Assembly (NCBI GenBank): GCA_951394405.1 | Contig: OX596337.1 | Location: forward strand, 1,922,001-1,986,000 | Direction of reading: 5' to 3' | Source of the DNA: Coprinellus micaceus | Taxonomy: Eukaryota; Basidiomycota; Agaricomycetes; Agaricales; Psathyrellaceae | Length of the DNA stretch: 64,000 bases | Part shown: in pieces, positions 10,851-21,563 of the stretch | How the letters are laid out: each line of letters starts with the position of its first letter | Numbering within the stretch: position 1 is the stretch's first letter | Made by a program: the position numbers and the translations under genes | The notes under the pieces: model-generated | The model's input: only the letters and a program-made list of their open reading frames with translations | The model's database searches: none | Told to the model about the DNA's origin: nothing

Positions 10851-12302
10851 TCCGAGTTGGGACCAGAGTAGACTTCAGAGAATGCCAGTGGGTGATGTGA
10901 CAAGCCAAGATGCTGTAATAGAAACCCGAATGTCAGTGGCTGAATGCGATATAGGAACACCTTTTTGCTTGGTGCTCGGACTCTTCAACCTACCCAGTTG
11001 GAAGATCGGTGTCAAGAACGCCCGCAGCAGAAGGGCTGAAGGAGCATTATATCCGCCTCCCCCACGAACCCATCACCACGCCACCTCCGCTTCCCCACTT
11101 CCCCTGCCATAACAGCACCCTATCTCGAGTATCATGCCCCAATCTTCTGCCTATCGGCCCAATGTCCGCCTGAGCGCCGGAGTATAGGTTCATGGGAACG
11201 CGAAGGGTCAGCCGGAACCCTGAAATTGAGATTGAGTGAGCGAGCCGATATGATAACGGATAGATATGTATGGGGACACATACCCTCCGCGAATGGGACA
11301 CCAGAACGCCTCGTGTTTGTTGGCCTTGACGCCCGGCTCAATCAAGCTTGTCGAAGGGACCCTTACCGCAGGTACCTCAAAGAGAAATACAACCGTGTCC
11401 GATGCTCAATCCAAGCATCTACACACCGTCGAGCCCGAACCCGGCTTCACCAACGACAGGGTCAATTTGAATGTAAGATCGGGTGGAGATAAGGGGAGAG
11501 TCTCGAGGCCAGGATGGCGAATGTACGCCGCTTGAAGCACCGGTGTCCTGACCCCTAATCATGTGGAGTCCTTCCTTCCAGATAGAGATCGGTGGGGAGA
11601 TGTGCTGCACCAGGCCGAGTAATTTCGCATATCGCCACCAGAATGTAGGGAAGGAGTAAAGGCCGGACCCAAGCTAATGTAAGAATAGCAGCAGGGAGTG
11701 GTTGGAGCCCAAGGTGCACAGCGAACAAGTTGGGCAACGACGCTTGACGTTGCACGCATAGCATACGTGGCTGTGATGCGCCCAAGGATATTCAGTAATT
11801 TCGAGCCTTTTAGACGCTGGAAGCTTCATCTCTATTGGGGCATATACCAGCGGCAGTGAGTATTCAGGTCGTAGAAGCAGGGCAGGTAGGACGTACATCG
11901 TCGTGTTCTCACTCCTGGACTCGGACAGGTGAGAGCAAACGGGTCGGGCAACTTGAGAATCGACTGAATGCCTTTTATGACGCTGGCTCCAACATGGACC
12001 CACCCGCGTCATCGACCCACGCACACTCTTCCGCTCAAGAGAAGAGGACAAGGTAAGGCCGCAACATTACTCTTTGGAGCAATGCGAGGGAGGACAAGCT
12101 AGGACAAGTTCGATGACCGAATCGCTTTCCCTCCACCCTTATGTAGGAAATTCCCAAGTCTCCACAACGTCATTAGCTGCCTGGTGGGGTGCTCTTCACC
12201 GAAGATCGTATAAATGGGCCCGCTTAGGGTGACAGGTTCGCCATAATAATTCACTCAACCAACTTCTGCTCGTAAAACTCTGACAATAACTCAACTCTCA
12301 AC
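10851..12302. other. Intergenic, 1.45 kb, no supported gene
   Basis: Upstream flank of the DUF3445 gene and of the Con-6-like gene. On the minus strand around 11555-12050 there are open frames with hydrophobic and Cys-rich stretches, but they shift frame repeatedly and match nothing I know. The last 100 bases hold the promoter of the Con-6-like gene. Confidence 0.5.
12209..12215 (+). promoter_or_regulatory. TATA box of the Con-6-like gene
   Basis: TATAAAT lies 94 bases before the ATG at 12303, in a region otherwise of mixed composition. The A/C-rich stretch immediately before the ATG (..ctcaactctcaacATG) is typical of a highly expressed fungal 5' leader. Confidence 0.55.
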
Positions 12303-12753
12303 ATGCCGTTCTTCACAACTCGACGCACTCGCCGTACCCACACCGTCTCTACTGTACCACGCACCTCAAGGCGACGGGGCTTCACCTTCCCTACTTTCGG
12401 TCGCAAGAACGTGAACCGCGTTGCTGGCGGACATGGTGAGTGTGGAATTGAAAATCCACCTGGTCACCAAGCTTAACCACCCCATCAGCTGCAGCGCTCT
12501 CGAACCCCAACACCACACGGCATGGGCGGAAACACGCAAAGCGCGAATTACGCGCCATGGTACGTGGTGTGTTTAAAGGGGCTTAGGAAATGAATGGAGG
12601 CTGACCAGCGCTTTGCAGGGACAGGCCCATCGAACGCATGTCCCCCTTATGACCAAGATTAAGCGCGCGCTTGGTATTCGTTCCTCACCTCGCCACTCCA
12701 CTTATACCACAACTGGTGCATCTCGATCACGCCGCCATGCAATAGTCGTATAA
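12303..12753 (+). CDS. Con-6-like very basic small protein
   Basis: Three short exons join to a protein of about 112 residues. Exon 1 starts MPFFTTRRTRRTHTV and ends NVNRVAGGHG. Exon 2 carries AALSNPNTTRHGRKHAKREL. Exon 3 has THVPLMTKIKRALGIRS and an Arg-rich tail ending at TAA 12751-12753. Both introns have GT/AG ends (GTGAGT..TCAG and GTACGT..GCAG). The central NRVAGG..AALSNPNT..AKREL matches the Con-6 repeat of fungal conidiation proteins, where the consensus has the form R-x-x-x-G-x-x-A-x-x-x-NPN. Unlike classical Con-6 the whole protein is strongly basic, with no membrane segment or signal peptide. Function is unknown; a role in spores, stress or nucleic-acid binding would be a guess. 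It is transcribed away from the DUF3445 gene. Confidence 0.8.
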
Positions 12754-12928
12754 GCTGGTCGTTCCGAACTCCGTCACCATATTCGGGAGGTTCACGCGAA
12801 ACGCCAGATGACCCATAGTATGATACTGTATACCCGCTGGTGAATTCCATGGACAATGTAATTAATGTGTATCAAATGAAAGAACGTACCATATATAACC
12901 TTACTCCACCAATAAACGCCCAACCCTT

Positions 12929-14714
12929 CTACGAATCGTCGTCGCTGTTCTCTTCTTCAGACTCCATGGGGGGCCAAAAGTCAATCTCCTCATCGTCTCG
13001 CACAGGGTCTCCCTTGAGGGCTCTCAGCGATCGCACAGCTTGCTGGAACGTAGCTTCCGCGCTGTACGTCGCCGCATCTGGAAGGTCGGGGAATGTAGAG
13101 TACGCGAGTGGAGGGGGAACGATGTATCGTGGAATATCCTGAGCTGCCTGAGAGCCAGGAACTTCGGCAGGGAGCCGCTTCTCAAAGAAGAATGAGGTCG
13201 ATAACGGCGTGGCTGGTGCACCTTCTGGTGTTTGGGCGAATGAGAGGACGGCGTCGAGGTATGACTTGAGGACGCTCTCGGGGGTTTGGTCGGGTTGAGT
13301 GGAGGTCAGGGGGAGCACAATGTACACGATCCCTGAAATCGAAGTAAGCATATGGATCAAGGTGTGAAAAGTCGGAAACCCACATCGTCCTTTCGGAGTC
13401 GAAAGGCTGTTCTCTCCGTTAATGAACACGGTGGCAGCTGTATCTCCAGAGCCGGAGGAAACAGTAGTTGGGGGAATGATCAACACAGCGGTGTCCAGGG
13501 AACCACCAGTCGACGGCGCAACGCCGGGCTCTTGCTCTCCCTCCTTGGACACTGACGGGGCTGGTTTAGGTTGGAACTGAAGGGGAGCGTCCAGAATAGC
13601 AACGCATCGAGCAACCTTCGCAATAGCGGGCGTCTGCGTGACGGAAGGTGGGGACGGGACTGGATAGGGTGCCATAGGTGGGTCATGAAGAAGCGCCTGA
13701 CTTGAGGAGATGATAACTCTCGACTTGAGGACCTCGGGGAAGTCATCTAATTTGACCTCAATGTAGGGATCTTCGTCTGCACCGGCGTTGACCTCAGAGT
13801 GGAACACAGTGGAAACTATTGGTCTGCCAAGGACGTAGACACCGCCGCTCACGGCGGCAGCTCGACAGAATCCTTGAGATATGTCGCCAAGCCCGCCGTA
13901 GTGACCAACTAGGAACGGTGAAGGTCCATACCTCCCAACCCCACGCACGTATCCGCGTAACCTAAGCAAGGCAGGGAGAGTGGGATCTGGGCAACGTCAA
14001 AAGGGAAGTGGGGTCGTGAATAAGATGACGTACCATGGGCGCTAACGCAATGAGCGAGAGAGTAAACGATTACGGCAATGGTATCATCGCTGAGTTGGTA
14101 CGTCGACTTCAGGAAATCCTTGAATGGGTTCTCTTCCTTTCCCTGGATCTCTGGCTTATCCTCGAATTCACTTGCAGCAAAGGTAAGGAAGCGCATTAGG
14201 CGCCGTTTCTCGATCAAGGAGATATCCTTGGTGTTGAACACGGCTTCCTTGCTACCTGGGACACTCTTCACCGTCCCGTCCTTCGAATATATGCTGACTG
14301 AATCCAAAAGCTTGAAGCCGCTGTACTTGGCGACCCCTGAAGCAATCAGGCCGGTGATGAGGGGGCCGAGCGCTGGGATGACGGAAGGCCTGAGGCAGAT
14401 CGAGTATTGCCGCGAGTACGGGATAGCTTCGCTACTGCCAGTGTAAGACTCAAACCTTGGTTGGAGCCCTGAAGACACGCTTTCTCCCCATTTCAAGAAC
14501 TCTTCCTGAGACAGAGAAGCCTCATCGCCGCCGTAGTACGGGTTGGAGTCGATATGCGCGACCTTGTACTTGGCTTTGGAGAGTGCCCTAGCAAAGATTA
14601 GACGAGGTGAATGCCACCCGGTATCTGAACACGCACTCACGCAGCAAGGATCGACTCTGTCAACCCTGTCCCGACGATTATCGCGTCGAAGAAGTTGTCG
14701 TCGCCGCTCGCCAT
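12929..14714 (-). CDS. MRS6: Rab escort protein (Rab geranylgeranyltransferase component A)
   Basis: About 540 residues. It presents newly made Rab GTPases to the geranylgeranyltransferase and delivers them to membranes. The FAD-fold-like start reads DNFFDAIIVGTGLTESILAAALSKAKYKVAHIDSN; the T-E-S after GTGL marks REP rather than GDI. Next come YYGGDEASLS, ALGPLITGLIASGVAKYSGFK, LIEKRRLMRFLTF and LAHCVSAHG, then YGPSPFLVGHYGGLGDISQGFCR. The C-terminus is acidic (DDEEIDFWPPMESEEENSDDDS). Exon 1 is 74 coding bases from the ATG at 14712-14714. A 51-base intron (between PKGR and WIVYIVLPL) is a multiple of three without a stop, so it also reads through. It shares a 154-base divergent upstream region with the GAR2-like gene. 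Confidence 0.93.
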
Positions 14715-14868
14715 GGTTCAGCGCAGGAGGCTACGACGCCCAAAGCGGATAGTGCTCGATCAGATGATCCCACGCCCAATTGGGTAAGCGCACGGTGGAA
14801 AAAAAAGTCGAGGGCGCTCACCTCTTACCTCTTCCCTTCATCCTCCCCTTGTCTTCCTTCATTTTATA
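14715..14868. promoter_or_regulatory. Short divergent promoter region, MRS6 / GAR2-like
   Basis: Only 154 bases separate the two start codons, so both 5' leaders and both core promoters must share this stretch. The GAR2-like side is pyrimidine-rich (ctcttcccttcatcctcccc), typical of strongly transcribed fungal genes. No clear TATA box is seen. Confidence 0.6.
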
Positions 14869-16679
14869 ATGGCCAAGTCAACAGAAAAGAAGTCCTCCAA
14901 GGACACCAAGAAGGTCGCCGCCGCCAAAGTCCCCAAGTCCTCTAAGGAGATCCTTGCTGACGCCGTGAGTTCAAGTTTGCCAACAATTTTAGGCGATATG
15001 CATTCTGACTTCTCCTGCTCGTTATCCAGAAGGTCAAGGCTGCTCCCACAAAGGAATCCAAGAAGAAGGTCGAGGAGAAGAAGAAGGCTGAAGCAAAGAA
15101 GCCCGAGCCCAAGGGCAAGGTGAGTATTGCGACCTCGTTGTACCAGCAATTTTCAATGCTAACATCTACCAGGCCAAGGCCAAGGCTGCTGCATCGTCTG
15201 ACGAGTCCAGCGAGGAGTCCTCATCTGAGGATGAGAAGCCCAAGGCTGTCCAGCTCAAGGCCCCTGCCAAGAAGGCCGCTTCATCGTCGAGCGACGACTC
15301 TGATTCTTCCGACTCCGACTCCGAGAGCGAGGAGAAGCCCAAGGCGAATGCTGCCACAAAGCCTGCCCCATCAAAAAAGGCCGCTCCTGCGCCCAAGAAG
15401 GCCGCCTCCCCTTCTTCCGACTCTTCAGATTCCGACTCTGAAGACGAGAAGCCCGCCGCCAAACCCACCCCCTCAAAAGTTGCCCCCAAGAAGGCCGAGT
15501 CTTCAGAATCCGACTCTGAAGACTCCGATGACTCTGACTCCCACGACGAAAAGGCCGCTGATAAGGCTAAGGCTACCCCCGAATCGTCTTCTGCTGACTC
15601 TTCCGATGAGGAGGCGCCCAAGAAGGCTGCTGCCAAGGAGTCTTCTGACAGCTCTGAAGACTCCTCCGACGAGGACGAGGACGGTGATGTGAAGATGGCT
15701 GAGCCCCAGGGTATGTGGTACCGGCTTGCGCAGCGTATCGAATTACTGACCGACCAAATTATTAGCTTCCAAGTCGGCCAAGCGCAAGGCTGATGACGAG
15801 GAGGAGCCCACTGCCAAGAAGGTCAAGCTCACCAACGGCTCTTCTGCACCCGCCGATGCATCCGCTGAGGAGACCAAGGCCATCTTCGTTGGCCAGCTCT
15901 CCTGGAGCATTGACAACGACCGCCTCGCCCAGGAGTTCTCCGAGTGCGGTGAGGTCGAGTCTGCTACCGTCCAAACCGACCGCAACACCGGCAGGTCGCG
16001 CGGATTTGGCTACGTCCACTTCACTACAACCGATGCCGTTGAGAAGGCGCTCGAGATGAACGGCCAAGAGATCGACGGCCGTGCTATCAAGGTCGACCGC
16101 AGCACGCCCCGCAACCCCGCCAGGGACGCTGAGAAGCGGCGCGATGCTTTCGGCGACTCACAGAGCCCTCCGTCCTCCGTCCTCTTTGTCGGCAACCTTT
16201 CGTTCAACGCTTCTGAGGACAGCGTCTGGCAACTCTTCGGTGACTACGGCGTCAAGAGCGTCCGTCTACCTACCGACCGTGAGACTGGCCGCCCCAAGGG
16301 CTTCGGTTACGTCGAGTTCGAGGATATCGACGGTGCGAAGAAGGCCTTTGAGACCCTCAATGGCAGCGACTTCGAGGGCCGTGGCATCCGCCTCGACTAC
16401 TCCCAGCCCAGGGATAACTCTGGCGGGGGACGCGGTGGAGGGCGCGGTGGAGGGCGCGGTGGGTTTGGTGGTGACCGTGGCGGGCGTGGCAGCTTCGGAG
16501 GTGGACGCGGTGGTGGACGCGGTGGATTCGGTGGGGACCGCGGTGGACGTGGTGGATTTGGTGGTGGACGCGGCGGCGGACGCGGCGGAGGACGTGGCGA
16601 TTTCGGTGCCCCCCGTGGTGGTTTCAACAAGAACAGGGGTGGCATCGCTCCTGCTGAGGGAAAGAAGATTACCTTCTAA
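14869..16679 (+). CDS. GAR2: Nucleolin-like nucleolar RNA-binding protein (Gar2/Nsr1 type)
   Basis: A nucleolar protein of about 530 residues needed in relatives for 18S rRNA maturation. Three domains are visible in order. First is a long N-terminal half of Lys/Ala blocks alternating with Ser/Asp/Glu runs (EESSSEDEKPK, SDSSDSDSE and similar), which are casein-kinase-2-type acidic tracts. Then come two RRMs. RRM1 has RNP2 IFVGQLSW and RNP1 RSRGFGYVHF; RRM2 has RNP2 LFVGNLSF and RNP1 RPKGFGYVEF. Last is a C-terminal Gly/Arg-rich tail of about 65 residues (GGGRGGGRGG and GFGGDRGGRG repeats), ending ITF at TAA 16677-16679. Introns interrupt the acidic half. This layout of acidic repeats, two RRMs and an RGG tail defines Gar2/Nsr1/nucleolin. 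Confidence 0.93.
16427..16610 (+). repeat. RGG-coding tandem repeat tract
   Basis: Degenerate 9- and 12-base units encode GGR and GFGGDRGG in the GAR2-like tail. Arg-Gly-Gly repeats of this kind bind RNA and are methylated on Arg in family members. Confidence 0.8.
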
Positions 16680-17015
16680 AAGTCTTTAACGAGACATCAC
16701 ATTGTATCAACTCATGCTTGATTTGCTCTGTTCTTTTCATTGCTGCTCTGTACATGTATTCCCGAGAGTTCTATGTAACAACACTCTCGCTGCTCAGATA
16801 TTTTTGTTGGACCCTGGGGTATATACTCACCTAATCGCATTTCCTCAACTTACAACGGGTACTTGGAACGATCAATATGGGACGAAGGCCACCAGCCGAG
16901 AGCAATATGGTAGTCAAACGGTATTCAATTAGGTTGTGCGGTAAACTAACAGTACATACTAAGGTATACTTCGGATAAATAGATATGAGCGAAAAAGTGA
17001 AGTGAAATCGAATCA
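16680..17015. other. Convergent 3' region, GAR2-like / RIC8
   Basis: Two genes end toward each other across 336 bases. A T-rich stretch follows the GAR2-like stop. No open frame or repeat of note is seen. Confidence 0.5.
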
Positions 17016-19115
17016 TCACGAAGTGGGAAGCTTTCCCTCGTGGATGGCTTTGCGAATGGGGTTCTGGTCCTTGGGCAATGCTCCGGTCTTCTCCAGGCGG
17101 TCGAATAGGACAAGCAACTTCTCCATCTCGCGTTCCTTCTCCTCCTCCGTCATCTCTGGGACGTCGCTCTTGGGTTTCACGGTAGATCCAGTGACAGGGT
17201 TAATCGCTTCGCCCGTAGCAGTCGTCGTTGGGGGTACTATAGGCCCGCCTTCGCTTGCAGGTGGTGCGGACATGACCCCCTTGTTGAACAGGAAGCCCGC
17301 GACGTTTCCATAACCGAAGAAGCCGGAGAGGGTAGATGCTATGGAGAGTGATCGAGTCAGTAAGCGTGCCTCCACATGGTGAACCCGAGTGTATCGCATA
17401 CCATTATTTTCACAAGCAGCGTAGAGCATCTCGCCGATCGAGTCCTTGAGGCGCGCATGGTACACTGAACCCATTAGGCGAAGGCACCGCCCCAAAATAT
17501 CGGGGCGGTCCTCCAAGGGGGAGGAACGATCCAGGTCGTCAGGGACGATGTACTGGCGCACGCGCGTCCGGCAAGACTCATCTCCAGCACACAGTCTTGT
17601 AATCAAGACGACGGTAGGCCCAAGGAGCTCGTCAAGACTATCCGAAGACTCCTTCTTCACCTTCTCCCTGACTGAAGCGTCGTCTGCCTCTGTCTTACCA
17701 GGGAAGTAGCGTGCGAGGGTCGTATCGAGAATGTCCAAAGCCTTATTGACAACTTGGGTCGAACTTGTGACGACCGGTGAAGGAGACCGCGACTTCCGCC
17801 CGAGTTTGGACATTGCACGTTCCAGGGTGCTTGGCTTCGAGGAAGTGGGGCTGGATCGTGAGGGTGATTGACTGCGGCTGCTTGGTTGTGAGCGGCCTGC
17901 CTTCGGGCTTGGCGAGCTTGTCGACTTCGGGGTGCTGGAAGGAGAGCTTGATTGGGTGGAGAACCAGACCGACTTGAGAGCAGGAGAGATTGGGATGGTG
18001 ATGAGCGCGTGAACAACATGGGTGAGAGGCGCAGCGATTGGGCAGGGAGATGAGAGTGGAAGGGTCAAAAATACACGAAGAATGGGGGAGAGAATTCTAT
18101 GTGGATTGGGTTAGAGAATCGAAAGGATCGAGAGCAGAAGAACGCACGGATTCAGCTTGGGGTCCCAGAAGTCCCCCAAGACTTTCGAGTCGCCCGAGGC
18201 GCGGTCAGTATGCTGGGGTTCTGCCTCAGTCATCTAGGCAACAATGAGTAAATTTGAGATATATGAGTGTTGCTTGGGCACTTACATTAGGGTAATACAG
18301 TAAGATGTTGAATGTAAACTTGAGAAGGTCGGTCATGGCTTCGCGGGCAAGATTGGCTCCAGTTTGCACAGGAGTGATCAGGCATTCCAGTTTCGAGCCA
18401 ATAATGTCGACAATGTAAGAGCCGTTGAATTTCTTATCCATCATGGTGACGAGATACGGGCTCTTGGCTGCGGTTGCGAGGAAGAGGATGCGGGAAAGGA
18501 TGAACAGTTGGTCGGGGCTTTGGGCTTTCTGGGGAGAGGGTCAGTTTGGGGCGATTGGCCGCGAGGTCTCTGCAACGCACCTCCAACATCGATACAGCTG
18601 TATCCCCTCCATCGACACCCTTCTCCAGAAAGAGAGACCTTGCAGAATCAACGAGCAAGAGAGAGTTCGCAATACACCGCAGGGCCTCCAGTGCAGCATC
18701 GGGGGTGTCCTTGAAAGTCGATTGGAATACAAGCAGAGTTTTCAGGTTTTCCGGCTGTGCGATGACCTTTGAGCCCGAAGGATCTCGCCCGAGCGTCTTG
18801 ACTGCCAGCAGTGCCTGAGCAGCATCTGAGGACCTTTGGTCAGGAATGAAGCGCAATTAGCCACTGGAAACGCACCTTTCGACGACAACCTCCGTTTGCT
18901 GCCCGACTTCAGGTCGTCCAGGATGAGTTGGACAAGCTCGCCGCGAGTCGTAGCATTGAACGTCGATGGAGGCGCTAATTCCAGCCTTTAGTGCACATAC
19001 ATGGGTCCACCTAAGAGCACCGACCAAGAATTATCGCATTGAGGGTCGCTGAGACCTCTGTTCGTCCAGAGGAGTTCGCGAGTTCTTTATATCGTTCCAG
19101 GATTGCGTTGGACAT
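17016..19115 (-). CDS. RIC8: Synembryn, RIC8-type G-alpha chaperone and exchange factor
   Basis: About 570 residues. RIC8 proteins fold and activate heterotrimeric G-alpha subunits; in filamentous fungi they act upstream of growth and pathogenic or sexual development. The start MSNAILERYKELANSS (ATG 19113-19115) leads through short exons: AIILAPPSTFNATTRGELVQLIL, then SSDAAQALLAVKTLGRDPSGSK. The armadillo-like part has LLVFQSTFKDTPDAALEALRCIANSLL. Mid-protein are KFTFNILLYYPN and the Ser/Pro-rich SPSPKAGRSQPSSRSQSPSRS insert. The C-terminal signature is DRPDILGRCLRLMGSVYHARLKD, GEMLYAACEN and ASTLSGFFGYGNVAGFLFNKG. The last exon ends KAIHEGKLPTS. All introns are short. The Ser/Pro insert is longer than in animal RIC8. 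Confidence 0.93.
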
Positions 19116-19483
19116 CGTTATGGGTACAAAAGGACAGTGTCGGGGAAGTGAACGTGAAATGGCCAATGGGGACCTTTATGAGGCGCGGAGTCGATAATTG
19201 TTAAGAAGAAAAAGGACTTGGTTTGCCGGTTGCTATGTACTAGAAATCTGTCATCCATTTCAACCTCAGTACGTCACAAGCGCATCTCCTCTCTGGCACT
19301 ATTCTACTTGGACAGCTTGGACCACCAGGCGAAGGTTCAAAATGTCACCTGGCCTCTCCAATTGTCCGACAATCGCCCTTGGCGCTGCGCTGGTCCTGCT
19401 CTGTCCTGCTTGGGCGGGGTGGAGAGCGCTCGTACCGCGTAATCCTTGGGTGGAGGTGCGCCCATGCTCTGGTTCGTTGCCGT
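19116..19483. other. Spacer between MED10 stop and RIC8 start
   Basis: Both genes read leftward. The 368 bases hold the RIC8 promoter and the MED10 3' end. No open frame of interest was seen. Confidence 0.5.
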
Positions 19484-20060
19484 TTATCCCGCATGCTCCT
19501 CGATGGTCGGCACCGCCAGGTGTTCCTCAAGGTCAGGAAAGTTCTGGCACAATGACTCGTGCAACAGTTTATGATACGACTGTGATGAAACAGTTCATTC
19601 ATTTCGTGTCAGAGGAGACGTACGGATGTGAGCTTTACCGAAAGCGCTGCGATTTTCGCATTCATAAACTGGTTCTCGGTTGCAGCTCGCTCGATTCTCT
19701 CTTTCGTAAGTTGCATCGGATTCCTAGCGTTGTCAATGTCCGTCAGAACCTGGCTGGGAATCATAGTTCTGACGTTGTTCGACATTTCGTCTAGGCGCGA
19801 GAGGTGGTGAACCACGTCGTTTCTACCGGAAAGAATGAAATCAGAAACTCTGGAAGTTCAAGAAGGCACTCGCATACGCACACTCTCGCCCCGACTTGTT
19901 TGACCCCGCCTTTCTCCCGCTCCTTCGTCGAGTCGTTGATCACAGTCGTTCCCAGGTTGTACAGCGCATTGACGAGCCCCTTGAGCTCGATTTCAAGATC
20001 TCCCTGGTCACCCGGCGGCGGTGGGGATTCGGACGCTCGAGGAGAATCTGGGGCCGGCAT
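19484..20060 (-). CDS. MED10: Mediator complex subunit 10
   Basis: Middle-module subunit of the RNA polymerase II Mediator, about 151 residues. Exon 1 (ATG 20058-20060) gives a Pro-rich start, then DLEIELKGLVNALYNLGTTV. After an intron (GTGTGC..GTAG) comes NDVVHHLSRLDEMSNNVRTM, then IPSQVLTDIDNARNPMQLTK and ERAATENQFMNAKIAAL. A final intron leads to SYHKLLHESLCQNFPDLEEH, ending HAG at the TAA 19484-19486. The V-V-x-H-L-x-R-L-D and D-N-A-R-N-P motifs are diagnostic. The last exon is short and out of register with its neighbour, so the C-terminus is easily missed. Confidence 0.95.
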
Positions 20061-21563
20061 CGTGGTGGAGACAGGAATCGCGCAAACGCGAGATGAATCT
20101 CAGGATGGTGCATGGTTTACGTAAGCGGCCATAAAGGGGCGCGCAAGTGCGCCCCAACCTTTGGTGTATGGAATTCATCTTTCCTGAGCAACTAGTTGCC
20201 CGGCTTAGGTTCTCCAAGGAACACCTAAATTTGCAGTACCGATGAACCCGTGCGCAAGACCGCTTGGTGGGCCACGGATCTCAATTAGGGAATAAAACCA
20301 AGACCCCCTACCGCCGGTTCCGATGCTGGCCCGATAGTTCCGCCCACATCTAGTAGCGTCATCCAATGTAGCGGGACATAATGCGGTAATGCAGACTTCT
20401 AGGTACCGAGATCCTTCCACCTACGACCGGGGCAGGACAGGCACCTGCCCCAAGGTGCAGAACGAAGGCCCAAGCGAGCACCACCATGAACGGCCTGGAC
20501 CTGCAATGCATATACTGCATTGTCGGTCTGTTTGACCGTCCCCCCTGCACTCGGCTACAGCCCATAGGTTTCAAGGAGGCCAGCCCATTCTCGACGCTTC
20601 CCGATGCAACGGTTCCTGGGCGCCTATCACGGCGCTAACTTATTTCTCCCGCGACCACCCTGTTCCGTTTGATAGTAAAGTTCGCTTTTGCGGCCTCCTG
20701 CGGCCTCTCCACATGACGTATACCAATCTAGGAGCGTTGTGCGGCTAGAGCTCGTCAGCGTCCAGGACGTCGTACTATGCTAAGCAATGCCGCCGCCAGT
20801 CTGCCTTGATGATGAGTTTGATCATAGGTACGTCGGGGATCAGATTCGAAGCGCCGCCGCCTTAGAGTGAGCGCTTAATTCAACTTAGCTTTGGGGACCG
20901 GGATTGTCAACACACTTCGGGGTTGCGGGTTATGCTTTAACGCCCAATGTTGCTCATTATGTGCCGAGACACTAGCAAACGGTCCCTCTGGTCCCTTTTC
21001 CAGTTGTAAGTGCCCTCCTGTTTCCCGTCAAGCTCCCTCGCCGTAATGTACGGGCTCATGTGGTCGCAAGCGAGGGGTTATAGCTGAAGATAGTCAGAAA
21101 ACTGTGTGATCTGTAGTCCTTATCTCAGGGCTTGCGCCACTCTCCAAGAAAGTGACGCGTATCCAATCCCTGGTACCTCGCTACCTAACAGCCCCCTTGC
21201 GACTCCCGCCTTATGTATAGCAATCTGGAAGGCTGGTATCCCGAGTCGCGATGAGAGAGGGAGATAATCGACACCGTTTTCATTTAGGAAGGGCACCGTG
21301 CTCGGCCAGGCCCGTCGCCCGATCACTGCAAGGCAGCGCAGTCAGCCAATCGATCCTCCTTTCTACCTCTCCCCACCACCAACACCACACCCGCCCCTGG
21401 CCAGTCGCACTTTTCCGACACTCGCCAACCTTGAAAAGGTAGTATAGCGCCAGCTGGTGGGTGTCATTCGCGTGGAGGGCGTCCCGTCCAGCCACAACAG
21501 TTGCTCGTACTTAGTATTGCGGCGAAGCTGGACCCGGATTTCCACCACTCAGAGACGTGCACC
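20061..21563. other. Intergenic, 1.5 kb, gene-poor
   Basis: Open frames here are all under 75 codons and unrelated to each other. Two small inverted repeats are visible: GGGGCGC/GCGCCCC around 20137-20156 and TTAGGT/ACCTAA around 20205-20228. Nothing else was seen. Composition resembles the flanks. Confidence 0.5.

Noticed and set aside
11555..12051. Minus-strand frames with apolar and Cys-rich stretches, considered as a small secreted protein or P450 N-terminus
   Set aside because: The frames shift without usable splice joints and no P450 motif (heme Cys, ExxR) is present.
16081..16689. 202-codon plus-strand frame overlapping the RRMs
   Set aside because: It is a shifted-frame shadow of the GAR2-like exon, Ala/Val/Ser-rich with no motif.
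20137..20156. GGGGCGC/GCGCCCC hairpin
   Set aside because: A 7-base stem in GC-rich DNA is expected by chance and has no associated terminator or element.
20811..20860. GATTCGAA-containing stretch considered as a tRNA T-arm
   Set aside because: No acceptor, D or anticodon stems could be paired around it.
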